This document shows positions 32,583 to 42,260 of a stretch of 64,000 bases of DNA, one piece after another. The notes beneath the pieces are model-generated. The model had not been told where the DNA came from and did no database searches. It saw only the letters and a list, made by a program, of their open reading frames with translations. How positions within the stretch are numbered: the stretch's first letter is position 1; every line of letters begins with the position of its first letter. The stretch is from positions 30,155,258 to 30,219,257 of the forward strand of contig CM052354.1 of assembly GCA_028551475.1 (NCBI GenBank). Reading direction: 5' to 3'. Origin of the DNA: Casuarina equisetifolia. Lineage: Eukaryota; Streptophyta; Magnoliopsida; Fagales; Casuarinaceae. The translations under genes and the position numbers were made by a program.

Positions 32583-33566
32583 ATGGCCACCAATCCCAGC
32601 ACCGACTCCTCTGCGAACCCCCCCACTTTCCCAAATTTCCCCACCATGCCGGCTTCCACCACCTCTTCCCAACCCGCCGCCCCTTCCCCGTCTCTCCAGG
32701 AGCGTTTCGTCGGCTCCAACTTCGTCGTGTGGCGGACACGACTTCTTCCCTTTCTCCTCTCCCACCGCCTGCTTCCTATTCTGGAAGGCACAGAACCCGC
32801 CCCTCCCCGCACCCTCCCGACCACCGACGACCCCGAAAAACCCAACCCCGCCTACACCGATTGGCTCATCCACGATCAGACGGCTCTGAGTTGGATCCTG
32901 GCGACCTCCACCAACACAATCGTCACCCAACTCTCCGATCTTCGCTCGTCGGCCGCCGCGTGGACTTTCCTTCGAAAATCTTACGCCGCCCAGTCCTCCG
33001 CCCGTGCTTCCTTTCTCCGATTCCAGCTTCACACCATCACGAAGGGCTCTCGATCTGTGACCAAGTTCCTTCATGAGGTGAAATCGATCTTGGATCAGTT
33101 GGCCGCCATCGGCATCAAGATTGACGACGATGAGTATATCGGCCAACTTTTCCGGGGGCTAGGGGATGACTACGATACCCTAGCCACCACCGTCTCCGTC
33201 CAACACGAGACGAACCCCCTCACCCGTGAGGCCATTCATGGCCAAATACTCGCCCAAGAAGGCCGCTTACGCGGCCGTGGCGCTGCCGTTGTCTCACCGG
33301 CAGCGTTCGCGAGCTACCCGGGTGCTTTTCAGGGGCAACCCGCACCCGACCCACTCCTTCCTCACCCACCCAACCATTCTCATTCTCACCCGGCCCACCC
33401 CTCCTCCAACCCATCTGCACGAGCCGGCTTTCTCCCAACTCCCCCCGCCTTGGCCTGGCCCAATCGCTCCAACCCGAGAGGCCGCCGTAAAATTGGGCCC
33501 TTCTGCGGGTTGTGCAAACGGGCCGGACACCACGTGTCCAGTTGCCCGGAGTGGTTCAACCCATAA
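32583..33566 (+). pseudogene. Copia-2 gag, ends at an early in-frame stop
   Basis: The frame starts MATNPSTDSS. The gag domain has GSNFVVWRTRLLPFLLSHRL, DQTALSWILATSTNTIVTQL and FLHEVKSILDQLAAIGIKI, all alignable with Copia-3. The zinc knuckle CGLCKRAGHHVSSC (CX2CX4HX4C) is intact at the end. TAA at 33564 then closes the frame (WFNP stop), but the same frame stays open beyond it through a Pro/Tyr/His-rich repeat region, so the stop interrupts one original gag-pol ORF. It might still yield a Gag-length protein of 327 residues. Confidence 0.85.
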
Positions 33567-36500
33567 TTTAACTCGCCCCGTCACAACCTGACCCAAAACC
33601 CGCATGCCCACTTTACCTCCCCTACGCCCTACCACACCGGATCCTCTACTCCGCTTCCCCACTACAACTATCCTGCACCCTACCCCACTGAACCCCTCCC
33701 TCCTCCGCATGCCCACTACAGCTACCATGCGCCCTACCCCACTGAATCAAACCCCTTCCCGCCTGCTCACTACAGCTACGGTGCACCCCCACACACCGAA
33801 TCACCTCCTCCCCCGCATCCCTACCATAGCTATACTACACCTTACCACACTGGATCCGGCCCCCCTCAGCTTACCTTACTTCTCTTCCCCCCCCCCTTGC
33901 CCACTATGGCCCCCCCACTACCCCTCCTTCCGCTCTTGACACCGCCTCTTGGCTTCCCGATTTCGGTGCCTCTCATCATGTTACTGACTCCACCACCAGT
34001 CTCACTCATGTGACCCCTTATACTGGCTCTCAACAACTTACTGTCGGTGATGGGGTCTCTCTCCCTATTACTCACACAGGTACTCTTCACACTCCTACCT
34101 TTACTCTCTCACATGTTTTAGTTGTTCCTTCCATTACCAAAAATCTCCTTTCTGTCTCTCAATTTACGTCCGAAAATAACTGTCATTTCCTTTTTTCACC
34201 TACCCATTTTTGGGCCATTTCATCCCACTTGGGACAGGTACTCCTGCACGGAACGCTTGATCGTGGCCTCTATCGAGCCGCTCCGCCTGGCGTCCCCAGT
34301 CCTCCACGTGCCTTTGTTGCTTCCAATCCTCGTAGTCTTGCTCTCTGGCATCGCCGCCTTGGGCACCCCTCTATTGCCGTTCTCCTTCCGTTTTTGAAGA
34401 CATCCTCCATCAAGTACACCTCCCCTCCTAACCCCCCATGTACGGCGTGTGCTCTTAGTAAGAGTCACCGCCACCGCCACCCCCCTTCTCCCTCTAGGTC
34501 ATCTTCCCCCTTACAATTAGTTCATTTTGATATTTGGGGTCCTGCCCCCGTTGACTCTTTTCAAGGCAATAAATATTATGTGTGTTTCATTGATGATTTT
34601 TCCCGATTTACTTGGCTATACACTTTCTCTACTCGCTCTCACTTCCTTAATATTTTTCTTGCCTTTCATAAATTTGTTAAGAATCAACTGAAGTGTCGTC
34701 TTCAAGCCATTCAATGTGATGGTGCTTCTGAGTTCCTCTCTACAGCCTTCCAGGCCTACCTTCAGCAACATGGCATTCATCAACACCTATCCTGCCCTTA
34801 CTCCCCGTTCCAGAATGGTGCCGCTGAACGCAAACACTGGCATATTGTGGAGACTGGTCTCGCTCTTCTCACCCAGGCTGCACTTCCTTCACACTTTTGG
34901 GATTTCGCATTTGAGACGGCGGTGTTCCTCATTAACTGCCTCCCGACTCCCCTCCTCAGCAATCGCTCCCCGTGGCAGCTGTTATTCCACTATTCTCCGG
35001 ATCTCTCCCGTCTCAGAGTGTTTGGTTGTGCTGTCTTCCCCTACCTTTGCCCGTATGCTCCCCACAAGCTGGCTCCCCGCTCTCAAGCCTGTGTGTTCCT
35101 TGGCTACCCACTCGGGTATCGGGGCTATCGATGCTACAATCCCTAGACCCGGCGCATGTTCATTGTTGCTGACGCCGTTTTCCATGAGGAGGTGTTTCCC
35201 TATCACCAACCCCCCCCTCCCCCGCCTGTACCACCAACCCCTCCACTTGTTCCCGTTCCTATCCCGATGCCATCTCCCACCACCCCACCCGTCCTCGACA
35301 CTCCTCCCACCTCTGAGTCCCCTCCACCTTCCCATCCTTCCCCCCCATCATCTCCTTCACCCCACTCGTCCCCTGATCCCCCACCTCACCCTGTCACCCG
35401 CCTTCAAGATGGCACCCTGACCCGCCGTACCCTCACTCGTCACCACACTTATGCCCTTACCGCTTCTGCTCACCCTTACCCTGAACCTACCTGCTACTCC
35501 CAGGCCGCTCGTGACCCCCATTGGCGTGAGGCGATGGCTGCAGAGTACTCTGCCCTTATTCGCAATGGCACTTGGACCCTTGTTTCTCCGCCCCCTGGAG
35601 TTCGTCCCATTGGCTGTAAGTGGATCTTCAAGGTCAAGCTTTGCTCTGATGGGTCTCTTGAGCGCTACAAAGCCCGTCTTGTTGCCAAGGGCTTTCATCA
35701 GCAGGAAGGCATCGACTTCACTGAGATGTTTAGCCCCGTCGCCAAGCCAGTCACTGTTCGCACTGTTCTCTCCCTGGCCTACTCTCGTGGCTGGACCATT
35801 TGTCAGCTGGATGTCTCCAACGCTTTTCTTCATGGTCATCTTAGTGAAGTGGTGTATATGCAGCAACCTCTAGGATTTATCGATCCTGCTCAGCCCTCTC
35901 ATGTTTGTTGTCTTCATCGGTCTTTATATGGCCTCAAACAGGCCCCTCGTGCATGGTACCAACGGTTAAGCTCCTTTCTCACCTCTATCGGTTTTGTGAT
36001 CTCCGCTGCTGACACATCACTGTTCACTCACCACACTCCTCGGTACAGCATCATTCTCCTTGTCTACGTTGATGATATTATTCTCACTGGGTCCCCCCAG
36101 GCCCCCCTTGTTTCTCTTTTACAGATCCTTCAACAGGAGTTTGCCCTCAAAGATCTTGGCCCCATTCATTACTTCCTGGGTGTTGAAGTACAACCCACCC
36201 CTGACGGCCTTCTCCTCCATCAGGCCAAGTTCACTCATGACATCCTTGCCCATGCCAAGATGACTGATGCCAAAGCTGTCTCCACTCCTTACACCACTGA
36301 TGAGCCTCTGTCCCTCTGGCAGGGCGAACCCCTTGCTGATCCAGTTCTCTACCGCAGTATTGTCAGCGCCCTTCAGTATCTCACGCTCACCCGCCTCGAC
36401 ATTGCTTATGCAGTTAATACTACCTGCCAGTTCCTCCATTAACCCACCACGGCTCACTGGCAGGCCGTGAAACGCATTCTGCGGTACTTGGCTGACACTC

Positions 36501-37126
36501 CTCGCCTCGGTCTTCGTCTCACTCGGAGCCCCTCCACTGCTCTTCATGCCTTCTCCGATGCCGGTTGGGCTGGTGATCGTGATGATAGACGCTCCGTCGG
36601 TGGCTTTTGTATTTTTTTGGGTAAAAATCTTATCTCCTGGAGCTCTCGCAAGCAACGCACTGTTGCCCGTTCTAGCACCGAAGCAGAGTACAAATCTCTT
36701 GCTGACACCACTGCTGAACTTATGTGGATTGAGTATCTTCTTCGTGACCTACATGCCTTACCCCCTCACCCCCCGACCTTGTGGTGTGACAACCTTTCTG
36801 CTCTCTACCTAACTGCCAATCCCGTATTTCATGCTTGCACCAAGCACATTGAGATTGACTTTCACTTTGTTCGGGAACGCCTTGCTCGTGGTCAACTTTA
36901 CCTCCAGTTCATTTCCTCTATCGACCAACCTGCAGATATCTTCACCAAAGGTCTTTCCTCGACTCGGTTTCGTCTTCTTCGCTCCAAGCTGACGGTGCAG
37001 TCTGCCCTTTCAGCTTGCGGGGCGATGTTAACAGACACGTCATCACCACGTGTCACTGCCACGTCAGCCCTCTGCCACGTCAGCACAAACCCTAGCAGGA
37101 TCATGCGATCTGCCAACATTGCGTGA
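33567..37126 (+). pseudogene. Copia-2 pol: protease, integrase, RT, RNase H with stops and a frameshift
   Basis: 33567-33880 encodes four to five repeats of an HYSYxAPYPTE-like unit. A poly-C tract at about 33887-33898 shifts the frame. Protease follows with WLPDFGASHHVT, where the active-site DSG has become DFG. Integrase: WHRRLGHPS, HFDIWGP, QCDGASEF, GAAERKH. RT: WIFKVKLCSDG, LDVSNAFLHGHL, LVYVDDIILTGS. RNase H: FSDAGWAGD, SSTEAEYKSLAD, LWCDNLSALYL. TAG at 35144 (Copia-3 has Gln at the aligned site) and TAA at 36440 interrupt an otherwise constant frame. The final 33 codons run into the 3' LTR. It cannot make a full polyprotein. Confidence 0.9.
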
Positions 37127-37432
37127 CCCGCTCCATGACCCGGCTCAGACCCACGACAAGCTTCATTGCTCTCCTCCGATTTTCTCTCTAGCGCCGTCGA
37201 GAGATTTCTTACCAAATATGTTTTTGCTTTGTTCTGTAAATGATTTGATTTGTTTGTAAATGTTTTCGAAAATAGATCTTGTATAGGTATATAATTGTAT
37301 CAATTTTGTAAAGAGATTGATCGGGAAATTTATCAATCGGAATTCACAAAACCTAGGGTTCTTACCTGTTCATCTTCTCCTCCACCGGAATCCAGATTCC
37401 GGCAATCCTATCATAGTTTACACATTCTTTCA
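37026..37432 (+). repeat. 3' LTR of Copia-2
   Basis: It has the same length as the 5' LTR, follows the purine-rich GCTTGCGGGGCGA and is followed by GCTTC. The end of the pol frame overlaps its first 100 bp. Confidence 0.95.
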
Positions 37433-37437
37433 GCTTC

Positions 37438-37771
37438 AACGTACACTGAATATTGTTATCTATTATTTGATAAAAGTAGTTGACTAGGTTTCTACTACAA
37501 CCAATCATGAGTGGAGACGTGACACTATGATAAGTAGAAATAATCTCGTTCTAGTATCAAAAACAAATCCTTAAAGAATAAAATAAGTCATTTTTTATCA
37601 AATAAGACAATCAATAAAATAACATCAACTCAATAGATAATCAATGAAATGGTCAATGAATTCTTTTATAATGTAATCTATTTTTCATTTAATGGGCATT
37701 ATTTAGTGATGAAAAAACTTCTTTTAATAAAAAGTGTCTTTAAAGATTGAGAAAATCATAAACTAACAATA
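37438..37771. other. Continuation of the TNL-4 3' flank after Copia-2
   Basis: AT-rich and non-coding. 37438-37575 aligns with 43850-43985 in the TNL-5 flank. The later part contains GAAGATTGAAAAA-type sequence also seen near 235, 37740 and 50015. Confidence 0.6.
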
Positions 37772-37916
37772 AGTAGACGGCCTTGCACTTGTGGGATGCG
37801 AAGGAGGTGATGGTCTTGGGGGCCTGACTGAAGAAGTAGCCATTCTCGTCGGATTTGGCTGTGACGAGCGGTTGGCGCTTGGGGCTACTGCACTGTAGCT
37901 TCTCTGTGGCACGAGC
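37772..37916 (-). pseudogene. Fragment of a Pollen Ole e 1/PAC-domain-like secreted protein
   Basis: The minus-strand frame reads CSSPKRQP, then SDENGYFF, APKTITSFASHKCK. The NGYFF...APKT...C spacing resembles the PAC/Pollen_Ole_e_1 domain of plant cell-wall arabinogalactan or proline-rich proteins. Only about 48 codons are present, with no start, signal peptide or proline-rich tail, and no counterpart beside the other TNL copies. The DNA is GC-richer than its flanks. Assignment rests on the motif alone. Confidence 0.45.
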
Positions 37917-38239
37917 CAAAAGAAATGCAACAATGAGTGGGGAGGCTCATACCGAAAGTGTTCCGTCATGGGTTACAGCCACTTTAGCTTTGGACAACCA
38001 TGACACAGAAGGTGAAAGATATGATGGCAACTTATTTTCGGAGGCACGACGCTTTTTCTGTTTAACAAAGGAAAAGGACAGAACAGTTGGCGGCGCCAAC
38101 GTGTGATCAGTGTTGATGGAAGTACTAGTCTGCGGAGAACCGATTCGTTTGGGAGAGTATCCGAGAGAGTATTCAAAGTGAAAGAAAATAAAATGCTGTG
38201 GTTCTTCAGACAAGCCAGTAAGGTAGTGAAAAGATTACG

Positions 38240-38520
38240 GTGGCCATTGCCAACTCGACCACGTTGAAAGCCCTGGCCAAGAATTCCAGAACTAACCTTG
38301 CCCTGAAGAACTGCAAGGAGCTCATGGAGTACGCCATTGATGACCTTTCCCAGTGTTTTGATAGGATTTGTTCCTTCGACGTTAGCAAGCTTGATGACTA
38401 CGCGGAGGACCTTAAGGTCTGGCTTGTGGTGCAGTGGCCTACAAGCAGACTTGCTTGCACGGATTCGAGACGCAAGCGGGGACGCTGCGGACAAGATGAA
38501 GGATGTTTTGGAAAGACCTG
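38240..38520 (+). pseudogene. PMEI-domain fragment of a pectinesterase-like gene, copy A
   Basis: The frame reads ALKNCKELMEYAIDDLSQCFDRI, then FDVSKLDDYAEDLKVWL, typical of the second half of a plant invertase/pectin methylesterase inhibitor domain as found at the N-terminus of pectinesterases. After VWL the frame shifts, and the usual QTC...GDAADKMKDVLERPE end is read in another frame up to about 38520. No pectinesterase catalytic domain follows. A closely related copy is at 44209-44442, and tails of two more lie near 22612 and 58015. The ancestral protein would act in the cell wall; this copy is dead. Confidence 0.7.
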
Positions 38521-38724
38521 AATGTGACGACACAATTACGTGTACAAGAAAATGAAGTTTGAGTAAAGTAAGGATAATGTTTGAATAAAGTTTCATGCAA
38601 TATTTTCTCTATAAAAGACGATGAACAAACGGTAATAATAAATTTAATTTATGTCTTATTTCAATTAGTATTTCGACTTGTTCATTCACTACTCAGTCCT
38701 CGTTTGACAGAATCATTAAGTGTG
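38521..38724. other. Sequence downstream of PMEI fragment, shared by all units
   Basis: ACAAGAAAATGAAGTTTGAG, TTTTCTCTATA(A/T)AAGACGA and CATTAAGT motifs recur at 22650-22830, 44460-44600 and 58060-58230. It marks one edge of the duplication unit. Non-coding. Confidence 0.6.
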
Positions 38725-39030
38725 TATTGAGAGTCCCACATCGGCACCAAGTGTGGGAAACGACCTGTATATCTGAGGGGGGGCTCCCCTACACCCTGTG
38801 GGTTTTAGTGTGGAATGGGCTTCATGAGAAACAGGAAACCTATAGAATAAACTTCCTTACTGTCTGCAAGAAGAAGAAAGACGGAGCAAAAGCTACTTGC
38901 ATCTACTCAAGAGTAATGGTTATACGGTTTTCACTTATATACAACATCAAATAAGGGCATAAAGATAAATTACTTATAAACGGAATGATTACATATAAAC
39001 AAAATGATATATCTCATGGGCCCTCAAATA
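38725..39030. repeat. Possible solo LTR or TRIM-like insertion
   Basis: It contains GAGAGTCCCACATCGGCACC followed by a G-rich/C-rich pair (GAGGGGGGGCTCCCC), a type of sequence common in plant miniature LTR elements. It separates the PME flank from TNL intron 1 sequence and has no counterpart in other units. Ends were not defined. Confidence 0.3.
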
Positions 39031-42000
39031 GTAAGCAACCCAATAGTGTGTTATGCCTGAATGACTTGTGCTCGACAAGACCCCTGTCGAATGATTTACA
39101 TGGCATAGCCATGTATGGTGGGATAGTTTACCACCCGAAGCTCACTGTTCACTTCTCCCATGAAAGATCTAGGTGATCCCATAGAATTTAGCCAAAGATC
39201 ACGAGTCTTATTCATCTTCAAGCTCTGAATAGTCTCTCGCATGTTCTACAAGCTCGATCCTTACTATTCAATCAAATTCAACTTCAACAACAGCTTCCTT
39301 TTTGAGACCCCATTGGTATAATGAAGTATTTCCAAGTTTCAGATGTGTAGACACCCGCAAGAATTTCACCGACCACCTTTATACCGCCTTGAGATGGGAA
39401 TTCACGCCTTTCGAGATGAAGAGGTGCTTCAAAGAGAGCGACCATCTCTACCAATCTACTCAGTGTGATTCGTAGATCAAAGATTTCCATTGTGGTTTTC
39501 TCTAAAGACTATGCTTCTTCTAGATGGTTCCTCAATGAACTTGTGGAGATCCTACACTGTAAGGAGACCATCGGCCTCACCCTCTTTCCAATATTCTATC
39601 ATGTCAACCCCTTAGATGTTTGAAAATAGGCCCGGAGTTTTGCTAAAGCATTTAAACAGCATGAACTGTGGTCTAAGACCGAAAGGGAGAGGGTGCAAAG
39701 GTGGAGATAAGCTTTAACTCAAGCTGCTAATTGTTCCGGGTGGGATCTCAAGAGTCTTGCAAGTGGGTATTTATGCTAAATCTCTTGTTTTTTTTTATAT
39801 GGCATTTTTCTTTAAATTTGTGGGAAAATTAATATGTAAATACTTTAAACTAAGATGGATTAGGAAACTCAGCTTTGAAGTTGAACTAACAGAATTTTCT
39901 ATTCCATCTTCTACTAGAAAAATGTTACTTAGAAAGAAATCTTGACTTTGGTATAGGGTTTTATAATAGTTTCGCGCACACGAGAGAAATTGATACTACG
40001 ACCATAGTTTGCAAGAAATTTTAATGGCTTTGTCCCCAATGTGGAGAAAGAAGAGCCACGGAGAAGATTGTTGTCTTGGCAAATTAAATAAAGTTTCATT
40101 ATTTTGATAGATTTTAATTACCTGTTACTTTTAAATGTGTGAAATACTATAAATTTTGCATAAATTTTAAATCATTAGATGAAATTGCAAAGAACATATT
40201 TCTTAACATTTCATGTTTCTTTGTTGGTAAGGATAAAGGTCATTTCATCAAAATACTTGATGGTTGCGATTGCTTTATAAATGGTGGCATCAATACACTT
40301 ATCCATAGATTCTTTGTGACAATTGATCTAGAAAAAAAGGCTAGAGATGCATGATCTTATTCAAAATATGGGTAGACAAATTGCTCAAGAAGAATCAATC
40401 AATTACCTAGAAAATATAGTTGATTATACTCTTATGAAGACATTTTAGATGTGCATATATAAACCATACATAATATATAGGTATATACAACTATGCATAA
40501 AAGTTTTACATTTGTTATCAAGTTGGCAACTTATCTTTACAACATTCATAAGGGATAGAATAACATTTTAAGCAATCCTAATTATGTCATGTTTTCGGTT
40601 TTTTTTTTCTCCATTTTGGTAAGAATGTGTTGCCTAACCTTAGTTCAAATGTTATTGCAACTTTTTCAATATGAGGATTTATGTCAATAACCAGATTCTC
40701 TCTTTTGCTAGGAAATGATGACAATGGAGGGAATCATCTCAAATTTGTCTATAAATATATATTTGGATATTAAAGCATTTACTAATATTAAGAGATTGAG
40801 TTTGCTTCAAATCAATGGTGTACATCTCAAAGGATCCTTTGGATATTTCTCCAAAGAGCTAAGATTGCCTTATTGGCATTAGTGTACTATAAAATTTCTA
40901 CCAAAGAATTTTTATCCTAAAAATCTGGTTATTTTTGACATGAACCATAGTAATATCCAAGAAATTTGGAAGAATAACAAAGTATGCAAATCCTTCAATA
41001 TTTTCTTTTCTTTCACTTACTTTTAAATGTTTGTCTAACAATAAGTTTGTATCCTATTCTTTCTCATTCTGCTTCCTTGTTCTTTTTTCAATAGAAACTT
41101 AACAAGTTAAAGGTCCTTAATCTTAAGGGTTACAAATGTCTCAAAAAATCACTAAACTTTTCTCAAGTCCCACAATTGAAGATACTAATACTTAAAGGTT
41201 GCATAAGCATGGTTCAAGTTCATAAGTCCATTGGTGATCTAGGAAGAATTGTTTTGCTAAGTTTAAAGGGGTGTGAAAACCTTTGCAATTTTTCAAGTAT
41301 CGTTTCCATTTTATAATCTCTTAAAATTCTTAAGTTGTTTGGCTATGTAAAACTTCCAAGATTACTTAAAGATTTGAGGAATATGATGGCTTTAAAGGAT
41401 TTTCTTGTAGATGATGCTGCTATTGAGCAACTGACATCTTCCACCATTCCTTTGAAGAACTTGAAAATTTTAGACTTATCCAAGTAACGTGGAGAACAAT
41501 CCTCAAAATCTTTGTCGGCCAAGGCCTTTCCTCGTTTTGCCTTCTGGCCAATTAGGATAGCAGCCTTTGTGATGTCACCTTTGTCATCATGGATGTTGCG
41601 AAAATGTTGAAGCCCGTAAGTTTGTTGCTTGCTTCTATTTTTGGATTACATTCTTTGAAAGGCTAAATCTTTTAGGGCATAACTTGTCTGAAGATAAAAT
41701 TCCAGATGCTTTTGGAAGCTTATGTTCACTTTTAAGTGTTGGAGTTATTGAGAAACAATTTTTTGTATCCTACCTCATTGCATAAGTTGCCTCTCCAACT
41801 TGAACGATATGGATTTTCAAAAGTGTACGACTATTCAATCAATTTCGGGGTTCCTTCCAAGTGTTGAGATTGTAGAGGGAAATGGTTGTACATAGTTGGA
41901 AAGAATCTTAATTACGCCAAACTTGAGAGATCCATTTTTGTTCTTTTATAATTGCCCCAAATTGACTGAGATTATAGGCTTAGAGAGGTTTAAATATTCT

Positions 42001-42260
42001 TTGCACACTTGCTTGGATCGGCATAACAATGAGTCTAGTCTACTCTCTCTCTCGAAAAGCGTGTGCAAATAAAGAAATGGGGAGCTCACATTCTCGTTTT
42101 TGAGCCAAATTGAAATGAAGAACGTGAAACTACAGTGCTACTGGTGAAAGATATGCATCAACAAACAAGGGACACAATCCTTCCAAATATAAAGTTGCAA
42201 GCAAACATAGTTCGGGAGAGGATCATAAAGATTTTGATATTTTCTTTTATAATGTAACAT
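39031..42260 (+). pseudogene. TNL-5: heavily decayed TIR-NB-LRR pseudogene
   Basis: Starts inside intron 1; exon 1 and promoter are missing. TIR exon about 39250-39770 has many changes (a short deletion in LRWEFTPFEM, stops at TGTAG near 39344 and TTTGAAAATAG near 39620). The NB exon survives only from just before RNBS-D to MHD (about 40150-40450: IFLNISCFFVGKDK, MHDLIQNM): P-loop, kinase-2 and GLPL are deleted, joined to intron 2. Exon 4 at 40712-40981 has a TGG to TAG change. The LRR exon starts at 41095 and carries stops. Only the last 20 or so codons of C-JID remain (about 42050-42120), and there GAGCCAAAT is intact where TNL-4 has a stop. It is non-functional. Confidence 0.85.

Larger units (their letters stand above)
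32129..37432 (+). mobile_element. Copia-2: Ale/Retrofit-like Ty1/copia retrotransposon, GC-rich, disabled
   Basis: Two 407-bp LTRs (32129-32535 and 37026-37432) start TGTTAACAG, end CTTTCA and are flanked by the target duplication GCTTC (32124-32128 and 37433-37437). An empty site survives in the TNL-5 flank near 43845 (ATGGGTAACTTCAACG). The PBS is at 32536 and the polypurine tract GCTTGCGGGG just before 37026. The LTRs differ at nine positions, all transitions, giving about 2.2 percent. Gag-pol has three in-frame stops and one frameshift. Composition is far richer in C than the surroundings. It is a recent but non-autonomous insertion. Confidence 0.95.

Noticed and set aside
32568-33146. 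192-codon minus-strand ORF and other long antisense ORFs within Copia-2
   Set aside because: They lie opposite the gag domain in GC-rich DNA where stops are rare; the translation shows only low-complexity Gly/Arg and no family signature.
35357-36655. Minus-strand ORFs of 169 and 178 codons opposite Copia-2 RT
   Set aside because: Antisense shadows of the RT/RNase H frame with no recognisable domain.
38725-38860. Cassandra TRIM with embedded 5S rRNA
   Set aside because: I looked for the 5S internal-promoter sequence and did not find it; only a generic TRIM-like motif remains.
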